Assembly: GCF_014647655.1 (NCBI RefSeq)
Contig: NZ_BMPP01000013.1
Coordinates: forward strand, 62,001 to 126,000
DNA: 64,000 nt
DNA from: Deinococcus malanensis
GTDB taxonomy: Bacteria > Deinococcota > Deinococci > Deinococcales > Deinococcaceae
Reading direction: 5' to 3'
This document shows, in pieces, positions 45,861 through 56,148 of this stretch; position 1 is the first letter of the stretch; the number at the start of each line of letters is the position of its first letter. The position numbers were made by a program, and so were the translations under genes. Under the pieces are notes generated by a model. The model did not search any database. It saw only the letters and a program-made list of their open reading frames with translations, and was not told where the DNA came from.

Positions 45861-46420
45861 ATGAATCTGGGTCTGGCCGGACGCCACGATCGGGACAACA
45901 ATCGTGAACCGCAGTACTTCGCGCGGATTTTTGAGATCTTCCAGAGGCTGCACGGCCGGGACACGTACGAGGGCACAGGCATCGGACTGGCCGTGTGTAA
46001 GAAGATCGTCGAGCGTCACGCGCATGCGGGCGAACACGCACGTGCCGATCATCGTGCTCACTGCCCGGGTCACCGTGGAGGAGAAGGTTCGGCTGCTGGC
46101 CTGGGTGCGGAGGATTATGTGGTCAAGCCGCTTGTGGTGGTGGAGCTGATCGTGCGTATCGGGGTGCAGTTGAGGGAGGGACCTCACCGGCGGTGAGGGA
46201 GGGCGAGCTGGAGGTGCCGCTCTCACCCACGGAGTTCGAGGTGATGTGGGCGCTGGCGCGGGAACCAGGGAGGGTGTTCCCGCGAAGAGCTGGGAAGAGC
46301 CGTTGCCGAAGGGAAGTAACCTGATTGACGTTCACATGTCTAACATCCGCGCGAGGTTACGGGATCTGGAGGCGTTCGGGCTGCTGCGGTCGGTACGGGA
46401 TTCGGGTATGCACTGCGGGA
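45861..46420 (+). pseudogene. Fused relic of histidine kinase and OmpR-type regulator
   Basis: The first part ends a kinase ATPase domain: [34 protein letters not shown]. It runs straight into the middle of a receiver domain in another frame ([20 protein letters not shown]), which returns to the first frame for [20 protein letters not shown]. An OmpR winged helix follows in pieces: LSPTEFEVMWALAREPGRVF, then NLIDVHMSNIRARLRDLEAF. A deletion joined two genes and at least three frameshifts followed. Not functional. Confidence 0.75.
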
Positions 46421-46549
46421 CCCTCTCTAAAAGCTCAAGGACGGCCCATTCGTGGTCTGTCAAATCAGAGGCATATCCAGTCCCTGGCATGCCCCACAGT
46501 AAGATGAAAAATGCGTCCGGCAGGGCTTAAAGAGGTTAAAACGCGCACT

Positions 46550-48340
46550 TTAGGCGTCGAGGGCCCGGTCGAGGTTGACAGCTGCAGAGATCAAGGCCAG
46601 GTGTGAGAGGGCCTGCGGGAAGTTACCCAGCGCCTGCCCGTCCGGCCCGATTTCCTCCGAGAGCAGGCCCAGCGGGGTGGTGAAGGTCAGGGTCTGCTCG
46701 AAGAGGGTTCTGGCTTCCTCTAGCTGTCCGGCCCGCGCCAGACACTCGGCCAGCCAGAATGAGCACGGCAGGAACGCGCCCTCCTCGCCGCCGACGCCGT
46801 CACTCGCCGCGTGTTCTGGTCGGTAGCGGTAGACCAGCGGTCCAGACGTGAGCTGCGTCCGGGTGAGCTCCAGCGTCGTGAGCATGCGCGGTTCACGCGG
46901 ACCCACGAACTTCACCAGTGGCAACAGCAGATTGGCACCATCCGGTTCGGAAGCGCCGTACACCTGGGTAAAGGCCCCGACCTCCTCGTTGTAGCCCTCA
47001 CGCATGACCTCCTCGTACACCGCGTCGCGTTCAGCGCGCCAGCGGTCTACCGGGGCAGGAAGGCCGCGCTGGGCAGCCATGCGCAGCCCCCGGTCAAAAG
47101 CCACCCAGCACATGACCTTCGACAGCACGAATGGCCGCTGGCCACCCCGCACCTCCCAGATGCCGTCGTCATGGTCACGCCAGTGACTGCACAACCAGTC
47201 GAGCATGCGCGTCACGGTGATCCAGACGTCGTGCGAGATCGGCTCGCCATGCTTGTTGTACAGGTAGATGGCGTCGATCAATTCGCCGTAGACGTCAAGC
47301 TGAAACTGCCCGTAGGCAGCGTTCCCAACCCGTACGGGTCGCGAGCCGCGGTAACCCGCGAGATGCTCGAGTTTCTCTTCGCGAATGTCCGTGCCGCCGT
47401 TAATCCGGTACATCACCCGGAGGCTGCCGTCCGGGCTTGACTCGCGCGAGCGCGCCTCAATGAAATCCACGAAAGCTCCGGCCTCTGTGTGAAATCCCAG
47501 CCGCATCAGGGCGTAGACCGTAAAGGCCGCGTCTCGCAGCCAGGTGTAACGGTAATCCCAGTTGCGCGTGCCTCCAGTCCACTCAGGAAGTGAGGTGGTG
47601 GGTGCCGCGACAATCGCACCGGTCGGCCCGAAGGTCAGCAGTTTGAGGGTCAGGGCCGACCGGCGCACAGTCTCCTGCCAGCGACCCTGGTAGGTGCACT
47701 GGGCGAGCCACGTGCGCCAGAAGTGCAGTGTTCCACGCTCCAGTCCAGTCAGGTCGGGCGGTGTGGGGACCCTGGCATCCTGGAAGAGGAAGTGCGCCTC
47801 CTCGCCTGCCCTCAGGCTGAAGGTGCCGCCTGCAGCTGCGCCTTGCAGTTCCAGAGGAACGCTCGTGGTCAGGCGGAGCGACAGGGCCGGAGTACGGAAC
47901 ACGGCCGCGCCTTCTTCCAGGAGGACCTCGTGCGGCGCTCGGGCGTAATCGAACGCGGGGTGACAGGTCCAGCGCCAGGCGACGTGACCGCTCAGGACCC
48001 GGACGCGCCTGATGACCGATGGCGCATGCACTCCTGGTCCGGACGTGACCGGACCGGGAGGCACCGGCATGAAGTCGGTGACCTCTGCGAGGCCCCCGCC
48101 GCCCTGAAAGCGCGTCACGAGCACGTTGCTGTCTGGCAGGTATAGCTGGCGGGATGTCATCTCAGCGACCGGGGCAATCTGAAAGCGCCCTCCCACCTCA
48201 CTGTCGAGCATTGCTGCAAAAACGCTAGGGGAATCGAAGTGCGGGTAGCACAGCCAGTCCAGCGAGCCATTTGCGCCGACCAGCGCGGCCGTGTGCATGT
48301 CGCCGATCACGCCGTAGTGCTCGAGGGGCAGGTGCGTCAT
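46550..48340 (-). CDS. Glycoside hydrolase family 15 (glucoamylase/trehalase type)
   Basis: A 596-residue cytoplasmic enzyme. It begins [20 protein letters not shown], the standard N-terminal domain, and the (alpha/alpha)6 barrel includes [20 protein letters not shown], the acid Glu in [10 protein letters not shown] and the base Glu in [20 protein letters not shown]. Members hydrolyse alpha-glucans or trehalose; sequence does not decide which. The ATG at 48340 starts at the conserved region; 27 extra upstream codons look non-coding. Confidence 0.9.
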   Translation of the reverse strand: MTHLPLEHYGVIGDMHTAALVGANGSLDWLCYPHFDSPSVFAAMLDSEVGGRFQIAPVAEMTSRQLYLPDSNVLVTRFQGGGGLAEVTDFMPVPPGPVTSGPGVHAPSVIRRVRVLSGHVAWRWTCHPAFDYARAPHEVLLEEGAAVFRTPALSLRLTTSVPLELQGAAAGGTFSLRAGEEAHFLFQDARVPTPPDLTGLERGTLHFWRTWLAQCTYQGRWQETVRRSALTLKLLTFGPTGAIVAAPTTSLPEWTGGTRNWDYRYTWLRDAAFTVYALMRLGFHTEAGAFVDFIEARSRESSPDGSLRVMYRINGGTDIREEKLEHLAGYRGSRPVRVGNAAYGQFQLDVYGELIDAIYLYNKHGEPISHDVWITVTRMLDWLCSHWRDHDDGIWEVRGGQRPFVLSKVMCWVAFDRGLRMAAQRGLPAPVDRWRAERDAVYEEVMREGYNEEVGAFTQVYGASEPDGANLLLPLVKFVGPREPRMLTTLELTRTQLTSGPLVYRYRPEHAASDGVGGEEGAFLPCSFWLAECLARAGQLEEARTLFEQTLTFTTPLGLLSEEIGPDGQALGNFPQALSHLALISAAVNLDRALDA

Positions 48341-48915
48341 GTCCGGATGATGGCACGCAGGTTGTGAGGCAGCTCCAAGCCATTTCGCTCTCCGTGTCCA
48401 ACCATGCGACGTTAACCTCACGGTTGTCTTGAGCGATCACCGGGTCGTTACGTTCTCCCCCACTCCTCCTCCCCCCTTCCCGCGCGATTAAAGGCGAGCT
48501 GTTGTGCGGGAAGGTACTCAGTCTCAGGTGTTTCCGACTTGAGAATTGCGCCTTGCTGGTCAACGAGAGACGATCCAGGTTCACAGGGAGGCATCGAAAA
48601 CGAAATTGGCAGGTCTCGAGAGAGTCACCTCCCCGATGCATCGCCAGCCTCAACAGAGAACCAGTTTGAACAAGCCCGTAGGCAACGTTGAAGTCGTGTC
48701 CACTGGCTAGTACCGCGCGAGAATGCCTTCATCGCCAAACTGGTCGCACTGAGCGGGTTCCTGGACCTCACCGCGGAGTTGCTTCGATGCTGGGTAGTCA
48801 TCGCGGCGCTTCCTTCACATGTCAGTGTCTGACCCTGGTGAACCCGTGGCCACCAGGCCTTGGCAGATCCGTATGCTGTCAGGCCACTTCCCTGTAAGGC
48901 AGTGGAGGGTACGCT
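48341..48915. other. Intergenic region with a possible short relic
   Basis: About 575 bases without a confident gene. The stretch 48692-48830 reads VPRENAFIAKLVALSGFLDL then TAELLRCWVVIAAL before a stop, protein-like, but too short to assign. Confidence 0.35.
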
Positions 48916-50334
48916 ATGCTGGCGGTCTATGCCGTTGCCCGCCAGCGACAACGCCGAACCTCCCAGTTCGACCCACAACCCAGCGCCCGTGGAGCCCACC
49001 ACCAAGTCCGGTGGTGCGCCCTGACGGCCCTCCTCCCCCTTGGGGTCATCCTGCTGATGGTGGCCCTCAATGCCTTGTACGTCGCCGCCGAGTTTGCCAC
49101 CGTCGGCTCCAGACGATCCCGCGTTCAGGAAGCTGCCGAGGCGGGAAACCGCACCGCCGCCGACCTGCTGGAGATCCTGAAAGACCCACGGCGCCTGGAC
49201 ACGTACGTCGCGGCCTGCCAGATCGGGATCACCCTCAGCAGCCTGGCCGCCGGCGCTTACGGTCAGGCTCAGCTCATTCCGCTGCTCGCTCCTGTGGTCG
49301 GCCCCGTCGGGGGCGTGGTCCTGGCAACCGTCCTGGTGCTGGTGCTGATCACGGCCCTGCAGGTCGTCCTGGGTGAACTGCTGCCCAAAACGGTCGCCCT
49401 GCGCTACCCCGAACGGCTCGCGGTGGCGACCCTGCGGCCCATGCAGTTCAGCCTTTTTGTCTTCCACCCGTTGATCCGCCTCTTTAACGGCACGGCTTTT
49501 TCCCTGATGCGGGCCCTGAAGCTCCAGGTGGATTCCAGTCACGCGCACGTTCACTCCCCTGAGGAGCTCGAGGACCTGTACCGCGAGAGTGCCCGTGGAG
49601 GGCTGATCGACGCCAGTGAACGTGACATGGTTGCGGGTGTCCTGAATGTCGAGGACCGGGTTGTCCGGGAAATCATGACCCCGCGGACCAGGCTGGTCAC
49701 CATCCCTGGTCACCTTACCGTGCACGAGGCCCTCGGTCGGCTGGCCAACACGCCGTACACCCGCTTCCCGGTCACAGGCGAGACCCCTGACGACGTGACC
49801 GGTATCATTCACCTGCGGCAACTCTTCCTGGCGGGTGAAAGTCAGCCCGACCGGCTGGTCGGTGACGTTGCCCGGCCACCGCTGATCGTGGCCGAAAGCA
49901 TGCCGGTCCCGGACCTGTGGAGGCGCCTGCGTGAAGCGTCACGGCATGCGGCCATCGCCGTGGACGAGTACGGTGGTGTCGCCGGGATGGCCACCCTGGA
50001 AGACGCCCTGGAAGAGATCTTCGGGGAAATGCAGGACGAGTTCGATCACGAGGATGAGCCCCTCACGGTCGATGGTGACCGCGTGCTGGCCCGGGGGGAC
50101 GTGCTGATCGACGTGCTCAACGACCGCTTCGGGCTGGAGCTGCCCACAGACGAGGTGGACACCGTCAGCGGCCTGGTGTGGCATGAGCTGAGCCGGCTGC
50201 CGATGGTGGGTGATGAAGTGGGCGTGGGGGCATTGATCCTGCGGGTCGAAGCGATGGAGCGCCGCGCCGTGCAGCGGGTGAGCTTCACCCTGCCCAGAGG
50301 CACGACGGACCACGACACCGGGAGGACCGTCTGA
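48916..50334 (+). CDS. CNNM/CorC family transporter-associated protein, first copy
   Basis: A 472-residue membrane protein. The DUF21 domain (about 40-230) starts LLPLGVILLMVALNALYVAA; two CBS domains follow (REIMTPRTRLVTIPG; AVDEYGGVAGMATLEDALEE) and a CorC_HlyC domain ends it. The family is linked to magnesium or cobalt efflux. The first 38 residues look non-coding; in the next frame an ATG at 48929 gives a plausible N-terminus (MPLPASDNAEPPSSTHNPA) that hits a stop near 49022, exactly where the good frame begins. One missing base may explain this. Confidence 0.83.
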   Translation: MLAVYAVARQRQRRTSQFDPQPSARGAHHQVRWCALTALLPLGVILLMVALNALYVAAEFATVGSRRSRVQEAAEAGNRTAADLLEILKDPRRLDTYVAACQIGITLSSLAAGAYGQAQLIPLLAPVVGPVGGVVLATVLVLVLITALQVVLGELLPKTVALRYPERLAVATLRPMQFSLFVFHPLIRLFNGTAFSLMRALKLQVDSSHAHVHSPEELEDLYRESARGGLIDASERDMVAGVLNVEDRVVREIMTPRTRLVTIPGHLTVHEALGRLANTPYTRFPVTGETPDDVTGIIHLRQLFLAGESQPDRLVGDVARPPLIVAESMPVPDLWRRLREASRHAAIAVDEYGGVAGMATLEDALEEIFGEMQDEFDHEDEPLTVDGDRVLARGDVLIDVLNDRFGLELPTDEVDTVSGLVWHELSRLPMVGDEVGVGALILRVEAMERRAVQRVSFTLPRGTTDHDTGRTV

Positions 50335-51662
50335 TGGTGGACGTCGTTCTTCCGATCGTGGTGATTCTGGTGCTGGTGGTGCTCAATGGCCTGTTCGTCG
50401 CGGCGGAGTTCGCGCTGGTCGCGTCCCGCCGCACCCGCCTGACGGCGCTCGCCGACACCGGAAACCCGGCAGCCCGCTGGCTGACCACCGTCTTCGACGA
50501 GGAGACGGGCAAAGACCGCTACATCGCCATCGCGCAGCTGGGCATCACGCTCGCCTCCATCGGGCTGGGCATGTACGGGGAACCCGCGATCGCCGGCTGG
50601 CTGTACGGGCCGTTCGAGGACGCTGGCCTGTCCTACGCGGCGGCGCACACGGCCGGGTTCATCATCGCGCTGAGCCTGATCACGTTCATGCATGTGGTCT
50701 TCGGAGAAATGATCCCGAAAGCCCTGGCCTTACAGGCGCCGGAAGCGGTCAGCCTGCAAGTGAACCCGCTCATGCGGGTATTCGGCTTCCTCTTCCGGCC
50801 GCTGATCCTTGTGCTGAACTTCCTGGCCCTGGGGTTGATGCGGCTGCTGCGTATCCGGGAACCGGGCAAGAACGCCTTTTTGTACACCAGCAAGGAGCTC
50901 AGCATCATCACGGATGAAAGTGCCGAGAGTGGTCAGCTGGGGGAAGTGCAGCGGGACCTGATCCAGAACATCTTTGCTCTCGAGGACCGCACCGCCGAGG
51001 AGCTGATGACGCCCCGCCGCAGCCTGGAGGCCCTGTCGGTCAGCGCGGCCCCTGAGGAAGTTACCCGGCGGATCGCCGGGTCGCCGCGCAGCCGGTACCC
51101 GGTCTTCGAGGACAATCTCGATGAGATTATCGGGGTGCTGCACGTCAAGGACTTCATTCGTGCGCGCGTGGCAGGCAGGTCCCTCCATCTGGGCCGGCTG
51201 ATTCGTCCCCTGCCCAGCGTGGCGGCGTCCTCCACGGCCGAGCATCTGCTGGCCCTGTTTAAGCGGGAACGCCTGCACGCGGCTCTGGTGGTCGATGAGT
51301 TCGGCGGCACCCTCGGCTTTGTCACGATGGATGATCTGATCGAGGACGTCATGGACGAAGAGGATGCGGGATCGTCGGACTGGGTGCAGCGCAATGAGGA
51401 TGGCTCGCTGAGCCTGAATGGCGAGGTGACGCTCAGCGAGTTACGTGAGGATCATGGCCTGAACCTGCACAGTGAGGATGCGACGACGATTGCTGGGCTG
51501 CTGCTGGGGGAGCACGGGACGGTGCCTTCGGCGGGGACCACGGTGTTCGTGCAGGGTCATGACCTCACGGCTGAAGAGGTACAGGGCCTCAAGATCACGC
51601 GCGTCCGGGTACGGCCAGTTCCGTCTTCCGCCGGCGGTTCTTCACTGGCTCCGGGGGGATGA
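50334..51662 (+). CDS. CNNM/CorC family transporter-associated protein, second copy
   Basis: A 442-residue paralogue of the preceding protein: DUF21 (VVDVVLPIVVILVLVVLNGL-like start, with ELALVASRRTRL-type FALVASRRTRL), two CBS domains (EELMTPRRSLEALSV; VVDEFGGTLGFVTMDDLIED) and CorC_HlyC. The ATG overlaps the previous stop (TGATG), so they are coupled. Tandem pairs probably form heteromers or sequential transporters for divalent cations. Confidence 0.9.
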   Translation: MVDVVLPIVVILVLVVLNGLFVAAEFALVASRRTRLTALADTGNPAARWLTTVFDEETGKDRYIAIAQLGITLASIGLGMYGEPAIAGWLYGPFEDAGLSYAAAHTAGFIIALSLITFMHVVFGEMIPKALALQAPEAVSLQVNPLMRVFGFLFRPLILVLNFLALGLMRLLRIREPGKNAFLYTSKELSIITDESAESGQLGEVQRDLIQNIFALEDRTAEELMTPRRSLEALSVSAAPEEVTRRIAGSPRSRYPVFEDNLDEIIGVLHVKDFIRARVAGRSLHLGRLIRPLPSVAASSTAEHLLALFKRERLHAALVVDEFGGTLGFVTMDDLIEDVMDEEDAGSSDWVQRNEDGSLSLNGEVTLSELREDHGLNLHSEDATTIAGLLLGEHGTVPSAGTTVFVQGHDLTAEEVQGLKITRVRVRPVPSSAGGSSLAPGG

Positions 51663-51702
51663 GGCACGGAGGACGCGTACGGGCAGCGGCTGGCCACCAA
51701 GA

Positions 51703-52179
51703 TCAGGCGTCGCGTTTCTCTTCTTCAGCGTGCTGCACCTGACCCACGAGGCGGCTCAGCGGCGCGAGCGTGAACAGGAACAGCAACGTAGCGCCGGTGG
51801 CGAGCACATACAGATGCAGCCCGCACGCCACCCCAACGCTGGCGGTGGCCAGCAGGCCGGCCGCGGTGGTGAGTCCCTGGGTCCCTCCCCCGCGCCGGTC
51901 GGAAAAAATTGCTCCAGCGCCCAGAAAGCTCACGCCACTGACGACTGCGCCGAGCACGCCCACCAGGTCAAAGCGGACCAGGTCGGACGAGGTGGCAAAC
52001 TGGGTGATGAGCGTATCGGCCAGCACGACAAACAGGGAAGCGCTGACGCCAACAAGGATGTGAGTGCGCAGGCCGGCACTTCGTCGCCTCCGCTCACGCT
52101 CCCAGCCGATCAGCCCGCTCAGCACGGCGGCTATCACCAGACCTTCCATCAATCGCAGTTCAGCCCAGAAGTTCTCCAT
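51703..52179 (-). CDS. MgtC/SapB family membrane protein
   Basis: A 158-residue protein with four or five helices. The family block [20 protein letters not shown], then [11 protein letters not shown] and [19 protein letters not shown] are present. MgtC proteins are linked to magnesium limitation, which fits with the adjacent CorC-type pair. TACGCT 6 bases before the ATG at 52179 suggests a leaderless message; the longer frame to 52548 overlaps the sensor kinase and is rejected. Confidence 0.88.
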   Translation of the reverse strand: MENFWAELRLMEGLVIAAVLSGLIGWERERRRRSAGLRTHILVGVSASLFVVLADTLITQFATSSDLVRFDLVGVLGAVVSGVSFLGAGAIFSDRRGGGTQGLTTAAGLLATASVGVACGLHLYVLATGATLLFLFTLAPLSRLVGQVQHAEEEKRDA

Positions 52180-52318
52180 CCGGCCAGCGTAACCTGGAGG
52201 ACAAGTTTCGCCTCCAGCAGCAACTGTTGCCCAGGCCGCAAGGTCTTCCTCGGAATCTCTCCCCTGGCTGCTGGGCGGCCGGCCATCTGCCGGCACGGAT
52301 CTTGCACATTCATCGCGG

Positions 52319-52324
52319 TACGCT
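52319..52324 (+). promoter_or_regulatory. -10 box of leaderless kinase gene
   Basis: TACGCT ends 6 bases before the ATG at 52331, so the transcript probably starts at the codon. The same hexamer precedes the divergent mgtC start. Confidence 0.5.
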
Positions 52325-52330
52325 GGGGTC

Positions 52331-54193
52331 ATGATCCCACAGGCGTTCAGGTGGTTGCTGGCAGGATGGCTGCTGGCCGCGCTCGCCGGAACGCTGGGGC
52401 TGTACCTGATGACCCGGTCCGACCTGCATGAACGTTTCGATCTGGACGCCCGCGTGCTGCACCGCATGCTTTCACAACGCATGGAGCAGCAGGAAGCAGT
52501 GCTCCGCTCGGTCGATGCGCTGTGGCAGCAACAGGTCGGTCCCCTCACGTTGGGACGCTTTGCCGGCGTTCTGCTGGCCCCCTACCCCCAGGTGACCGCC
52601 GTGGAGGAGTGTGCTGGGACGTCCTGCCGCAGCGTCACCGCTGGACATTCCAGGCTCCCTCCTCTCCCCCCGGCCACGCCCGCGGACCCAACCGTGGTGT
52701 GGCCCGGGACAGGCGGCCCACTTTACGCCCTGGCTCTCCGGCAGGTGCGCGTGTGGATCGACGCTGACCGGCTCCTCTCCCGGGACGATCTGCCCCACCA
52801 GATGCTCACCGTGCAGATCTACCGTCCTGATGGCACCGGTCTGCTCCTCAGCCGCGAGCAGGTCGTCGGCCGCGCGTCCCTGACCTTCCGCGTCGAGAAA
52901 AAGCTCGGAACAAGTCTGCAACCGTTCCCGGTCCGCTTTGAACGCGCCGTCCCCTGGACGGCGTGGCCGTGGACCTCCATCGCAGCCTGGTGGGTGACTA
53001 CAGCGGTCGCAGCCCTGTGGGTGGTGCGTCTGGTCACGGCCCGGCGCCGCTCGGAACGGGCCCTGCAGGACGAGCGTCACCGCGCCGAGGGCATCCTGCG
53101 CTCAACCACCGACGGCATAGTCGCACTGGACCCCCAAGGACAGCTCCTTCAGGCCAATCCCGCCTCTCAGCAGGTGCTGGGTCACCTGCCGGTCAGCGTG
53201 GACATCCGCGCGGCGGTGGTGCTCCATGCGACCCTCGCCCAGGAACCGTTCGACACCGACGGCTTCTGGTCCAGTGACACCGCGTGTCCCTTGCCGGAGG
53301 GCACTGCCGTGCGCCGCGGAACGGAGACGGTTCTCGTCGAAGGTTCCATCGCTCCGGTGTTCGGGGACGCCGGGCAGATGCTCGGCCGGGTCTTCACCGT
53401 GCGTGAGGTAGGCCCCCTCCAGCAGCGCATGCTCGCGCAGCTTGGTGAAGGCGAGCGCCGGGTCCGGGAGCATGCCGAACAGCTCGCGCACGTCTCGAGG
53501 CTGTCCACGCTCGGGGAGATGAGCGCGGGCCTCGCGCACGAGCTCAACCAGCCCCTCACGGCCGTCATGAGTTACGGGCAAGCCGGAGCACGCCTGCTGG
53601 ACGAGCCGGACCCGGATCTACCACGGGTGCGTCAGGCCATGACGGCGATGGTCACACAGGCCCGGAGGGCCTCGGACATCATCGGTCATCTGCGCCGGCT
53701 GGTCCGCCGGACGCCAGCCCGGCTGCAGCCGGTGGACCTGACGCAGGTCGTTCAGAACATCCTGACCCTCTGCCAGGCTGACCTCCACATGCAGAACGTG
53801 CAGGTGAGCACGAAGTTCCCCCTGACGGCACCACTCGTCAGGGCGGACGCCGTGCAGGTCGAGCAGATTGTGCTGAACCTGGTCCGGAATGCCCTGGATG
53901 CTCTCGCCCGCGTGGAATCCCGGGAGCTGACGCTGAGCATCCGCCGGCAGCCCTCGACCTGGGCTCTGACGATCCAGGACAGCGGCCCGGGTATCTCTCA
54001 GGAGGCACGACAGCGACTGTTCACGCCGTTCAACACGACCAAAGCAGACGGTCTCGGTCTGGGCCTCACGCTCTCTCAAAGCCTGGCCCAAGGCATGAAC
54101 GGCGACCTCACCCTGGCAGAGGAAGCACACGGCGGAGCGGCGTTCATGCTGACCCTGCCGGTCTGGGAGGTTCAGCATGAACAGCCGGCTTGA
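52331..54193 (+). CDS. Membrane sensor histidine kinase (FixL/DctB-like)
   Basis: A 620-residue sensor. TM1 is about 7-27, TM2 about 214-236, with a 185-residue extracytoplasmic domain between. A PAS domain ([20 protein letters not shown]) follows, then an intact H-box [18 protein letters not shown] with H403, N-box [11 protein letters not shown]1 DSGPGI and G2 GLGLGLTLS. The H-box is the FixL/DctB type that talks to FixJ regulators. The next gene overlaps its end by 17 bases and encodes one. Confidence 0.92.
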   Translation: MIPQAFRWLLAGWLLAALAGTLGLYLMTRSDLHERFDLDARVLHRMLSQRMEQQEAVLRSVDALWQQQVGPLTLGRFAGVLLAPYPQVTAVEECAGTSCRSVTAGHSRLPPLPPATPADPTVVWPGTGGPLYALALRQVRVWIDADRLLSRDDLPHQMLTVQIYRPDGTGLLLSREQVVGRASLTFRVEKKLGTSLQPFPVRFERAVPWTAWPWTSIAAWWVTTAVAALWVVRLVTARRRSERALQDERHRAEGILRSTTDGIVALDPQGQLLQANPASQQVLGHLPVSVDIRAAVVLHATLAQEPFDTDGFWSSDTACPLPEGTAVRRGTETVLVEGSIAPVFGDAGQMLGRVFTVREVGPLQQRMLAQLGEGERRVREHAEQLAHVSRLSTLGEMSAGLAHELNQPLTAVMSYGQAGARLLDEPDPDLPRVRQAMTAMVTQARRASDIIGHLRRLVRRTPARLQPVDLTQVVQNILTLCQADLHMQNVQVSTKFPLTAPLVRADAVQVEQIVLNLVRNALDALARVESRELTLSIRRQPSTWALTIQDSGPGISQEARQRLFTPFNTTKADGLGLGLTLSQSLAQGMNGDLTLAEEAHGGAAFMLTLPVWEVQHEQPA

Positions 54194-54800
54194 GCCGACG
54201 GTGTACATCGTCGACGATGACGAAGCGGTGCGTGACGCCTTGTCGTTCCTGCTGAGGACCATGGGCCTGAAGGTCGAGCCCTTCGCGGACGGACCCGCGC
54301 TGCTTGCCGCCCTGAACCCACAGGATGTGGGCTGCCTGCTGCTGGACATCCGCATGCCACAGATCGGCGGACTGCAGTTGCAGACCCAGCTTCAGGCGCG
54401 CGGGAGTGACTTTCCGGTCATCATCATGACCGGCCACGGGAACGTGGACCTGTGCCGCCGGGCCTTTCAGCAGGGCGCGGTGGATTTCCTGGAAAAGCCC
54501 GTGGATGAAAACATCCTGCTTGAAGCGGTGCAGCGCGCCATTCACACCCACCTGAACCAACGCGGACGTCTGGCGGCCAGTGAAGAAGCCCGTCGACGAC
54601 TCGCCCGCCTGAGTGACCGGGAACGCGAGGTGCTCACCGGCGTGATGAGCGGAGAGACCAGCAAGCAAAGCGCCCGGACCCTCAGCATCAGTGCCCGGAC
54701 CGTTGAAACGCACCGCGCCAGCGTCTTTCAGAAGCTGGAAGTCACCTCTCTGGCCGAGCTGATGCGGACCTACCTGAATGCGGTCGAGTCGACTCCGTAA
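54177..54800 (+). CDS. FixJ/NarL-type response regulator
   Basis: A 207-residue regulator. The receiver has acidic pocket VDDDE (13-16), phosphorylation site D57 in LLLDIRMP, MTGHG and EKPVD. The C-terminal LuxR helix-turn-helix is LSDREREVLTGVMSGETSKQ and SISARTVETHRASVFQKL. It is the partner of the overlapping kinase. A CTACGTAG palindrome at 54803-54810, just after its stop, could be its own site in front of the secreted haem-binding-like gene. Confidence 0.92.
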   Translation: MNSRLEPTVYIVDDDEAVRDALSFLLRTMGLKVEPFADGPALLAALNPQDVGCLLLDIRMPQIGGLQLQTQLQARGSDFPVIIMTGHGNVDLCRRAFQQGAVDFLEKPVDENILLEAVQRAIHTHLNQRGRLAASEEARRRLARLSDREREVLTGVMSGETSKQSARTLSISARTVETHRASVFQKLEVTSLAELMRTYLNAVESTP

Positions 54801-54866
54801 AACTACGTAGAGGTCTCGTGAATCACCCGGATGGCAACTGAGGGCCCGGCAGCGCACCATAGAGCC

Positions 54867-55376
54867 ATGAAAAAGATGTTTCTGACCGCCGGCCTGCTCG
54901 CCTCTGTTGCGGCTGCACAGACCACCCCAGCCCCCGCGCCCGCTCCGATTCAGCTGGCCCCCACGACCACGGTGCAGCACGCGACCCTGAGCCTCGCGGC
55001 GGCCAACCGCATCGCCATGCTGGCGGTGGGCAACTGTGCCGCGCAGGGCTACAACGTCACGGCCACCGTGGTCGACCGTATGGGCGTCACCCTCAGTGTG
55101 GCCCGCGCCGAGAACGCCGGCCCGCACACTGTCGACGCCAGCCTGCGCAAAGCCTACACCAGCGCCAGTGCCCGCAACCTGACCAGCGCCATGGCAGCGG
55201 GGCTGGCCGCCAACCCGACCCTGGCCGACATCCCCGGCTTTCTGATCCTGGCTGGTGGTGTGCCGGTCCGCGTGAACAACGCGGTGGTCGGGGCCGTGGG
55301 CGTGGGCGGCGCACCGAGTGGGCTGGTCGACGAGAAATGCGCCACCGACGCGATCCGTACGGTCCTGGGGCAGTAA
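54867..55376 (+). CDS. Secreted HbpS/GlcG-like haem-binding domain protein
   Basis: A 169-residue exported protein. The signal peptide is MKKMFLTAGLLASVAAAQ, followed by a Pro/Ala linker and one GlcG/HbpS domain: LAAANRIAMLAVGNCAAQGY, VTATVVDRMGVTLSVARAEN, SARNLTSAMAAGLAAN, GVPVRVNNAVVGAVGVGG. In Streptomyces HbpS modulates a two-component kinase in response to haem and redox stress; location right after this kinase/regulator pair suggests a similar role. That link is inference. Confidence 0.87.
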   Translation: MKKMFLTAGLLASVAAAQTTPAPAPAPIQLAPTTTVQHATLSLAAANRIAMLAVGNCAAQGYNVTATVVDRMGVTLSVARAENAGPHTVDASLRKAYTSASARNLTSAMAAGLAANPTLADIPGFLILAGGVPVRVNNAVVGAVGVGGAPSGLVDEKCATDAIRTVLGQ

Positions 55377-55425
55377 CCGGATCGTGAAGTACTTGGTGCT
55401 GCGGCGCGCCCACTCAGGAACACGT

Positions 55426-56148
55426 ATGTACAGAACCTTTTTCGCTCTGGGATTGATGGGGCTGCTGATGGCTGGTTCGCCCCAGGGACAAGCTCGCGGT
55501 GACGCTTCCGGAGCAGCCGTAAGGCGCACGCAGGCGCAGCTTGATGCCACGGTCCTGCGGGTCGCGAGTACCGGCCCCGCGGCTCGAATTGCGCAGCTTC
55601 TCAGGTCAGGCGCCAGCCCGGACGCACGGGACGGCAACAGCCGCTCTGCGTTGACGGTCGCAGCCCTCGCCGGGCAGGTGGACGTCGCCCGGGTCCTGGT
55701 GGCTGCTGGAGCCGACCCGGACGCTCAGGACGACGAACACAACAATGCTCTGCTGGTCACTGGAGAAACCGGGGACGTCGACATGCTACGCGTGGTCCTG
55801 ACCGCCCGACCTGACCTGACCCGCACCAACCGGTATGGCGGCACGGCCCTGATTCCCGCGGCGGACCGGGGCCATCTGGAGTATGTCCGCGAGATCCTCC
55901 GGACCACCCGGATCAACGTGAATCACGTCAATCACCTGGGTTGGACGGCACTCCTGGAGGCTGTGATACTGGGCGACGGGGGGAAAGTCCATACCGAGAT
56001 CGTGCGGGAACTGCTTGTCCACGGGGCAGATCGGCGCATTGCCGATCGGGAGGGAGTCACCGCGTTGCAACACGCCCGCAAGCGTGGTTTCACCTCGATC
56101 ATTACCCTGCTCGACACGTCTTCCACGACAAGAACGAATCGCCGGTAA
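55426..56148 (+). CDS. Exported ankyrin-repeat protein
   Basis: A 240-residue protein with signal peptide MYRTFFALGLMGLLMAGSPQ and about five ankyrin repeats (LRSGASPDARDGNSRSALTV; LVAAGADPDAQDDEHNNALL; ARPDLTRTNRYGGTALIPAA; LLVHGADRRIADREGVTALQ). It resembles bacterial AnkB-type proteins that support periplasmic catalase, but no catalase is next to it. It follows the HbpS-like gene by 49 bases and probably belongs to the same operon. CAGGAAC precedes the ATG at 55426. Confidence 0.85.
   Translation: MYRTFFALGLMGLLMAGSPQGQARGDASGAAVRRTQAQLDATVLRVASTGPAARIAQLLRSGASPDARDGNSRSALTVAALAGQVDVARVLVAAGADPDAQDDEHNNALLVTGETGDVDMLRVVLTARPDLTRTNRYGGTALIPAADRGHLEYVREILRTTRINVNHVNHLGWTALLEAVILGDGGKVHTEIVRELLVHGADRRIADREGVTALQHARKRGFTSIITLLDTSSTTRTNRR

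Noticed and set aside
48625..49821. Long reverse frame across the first CNNM gene
   Set aside because: The forward strand encodes DUF21 and CBS domains; the reverse product is Gln/Gly rich and lacks motifs.
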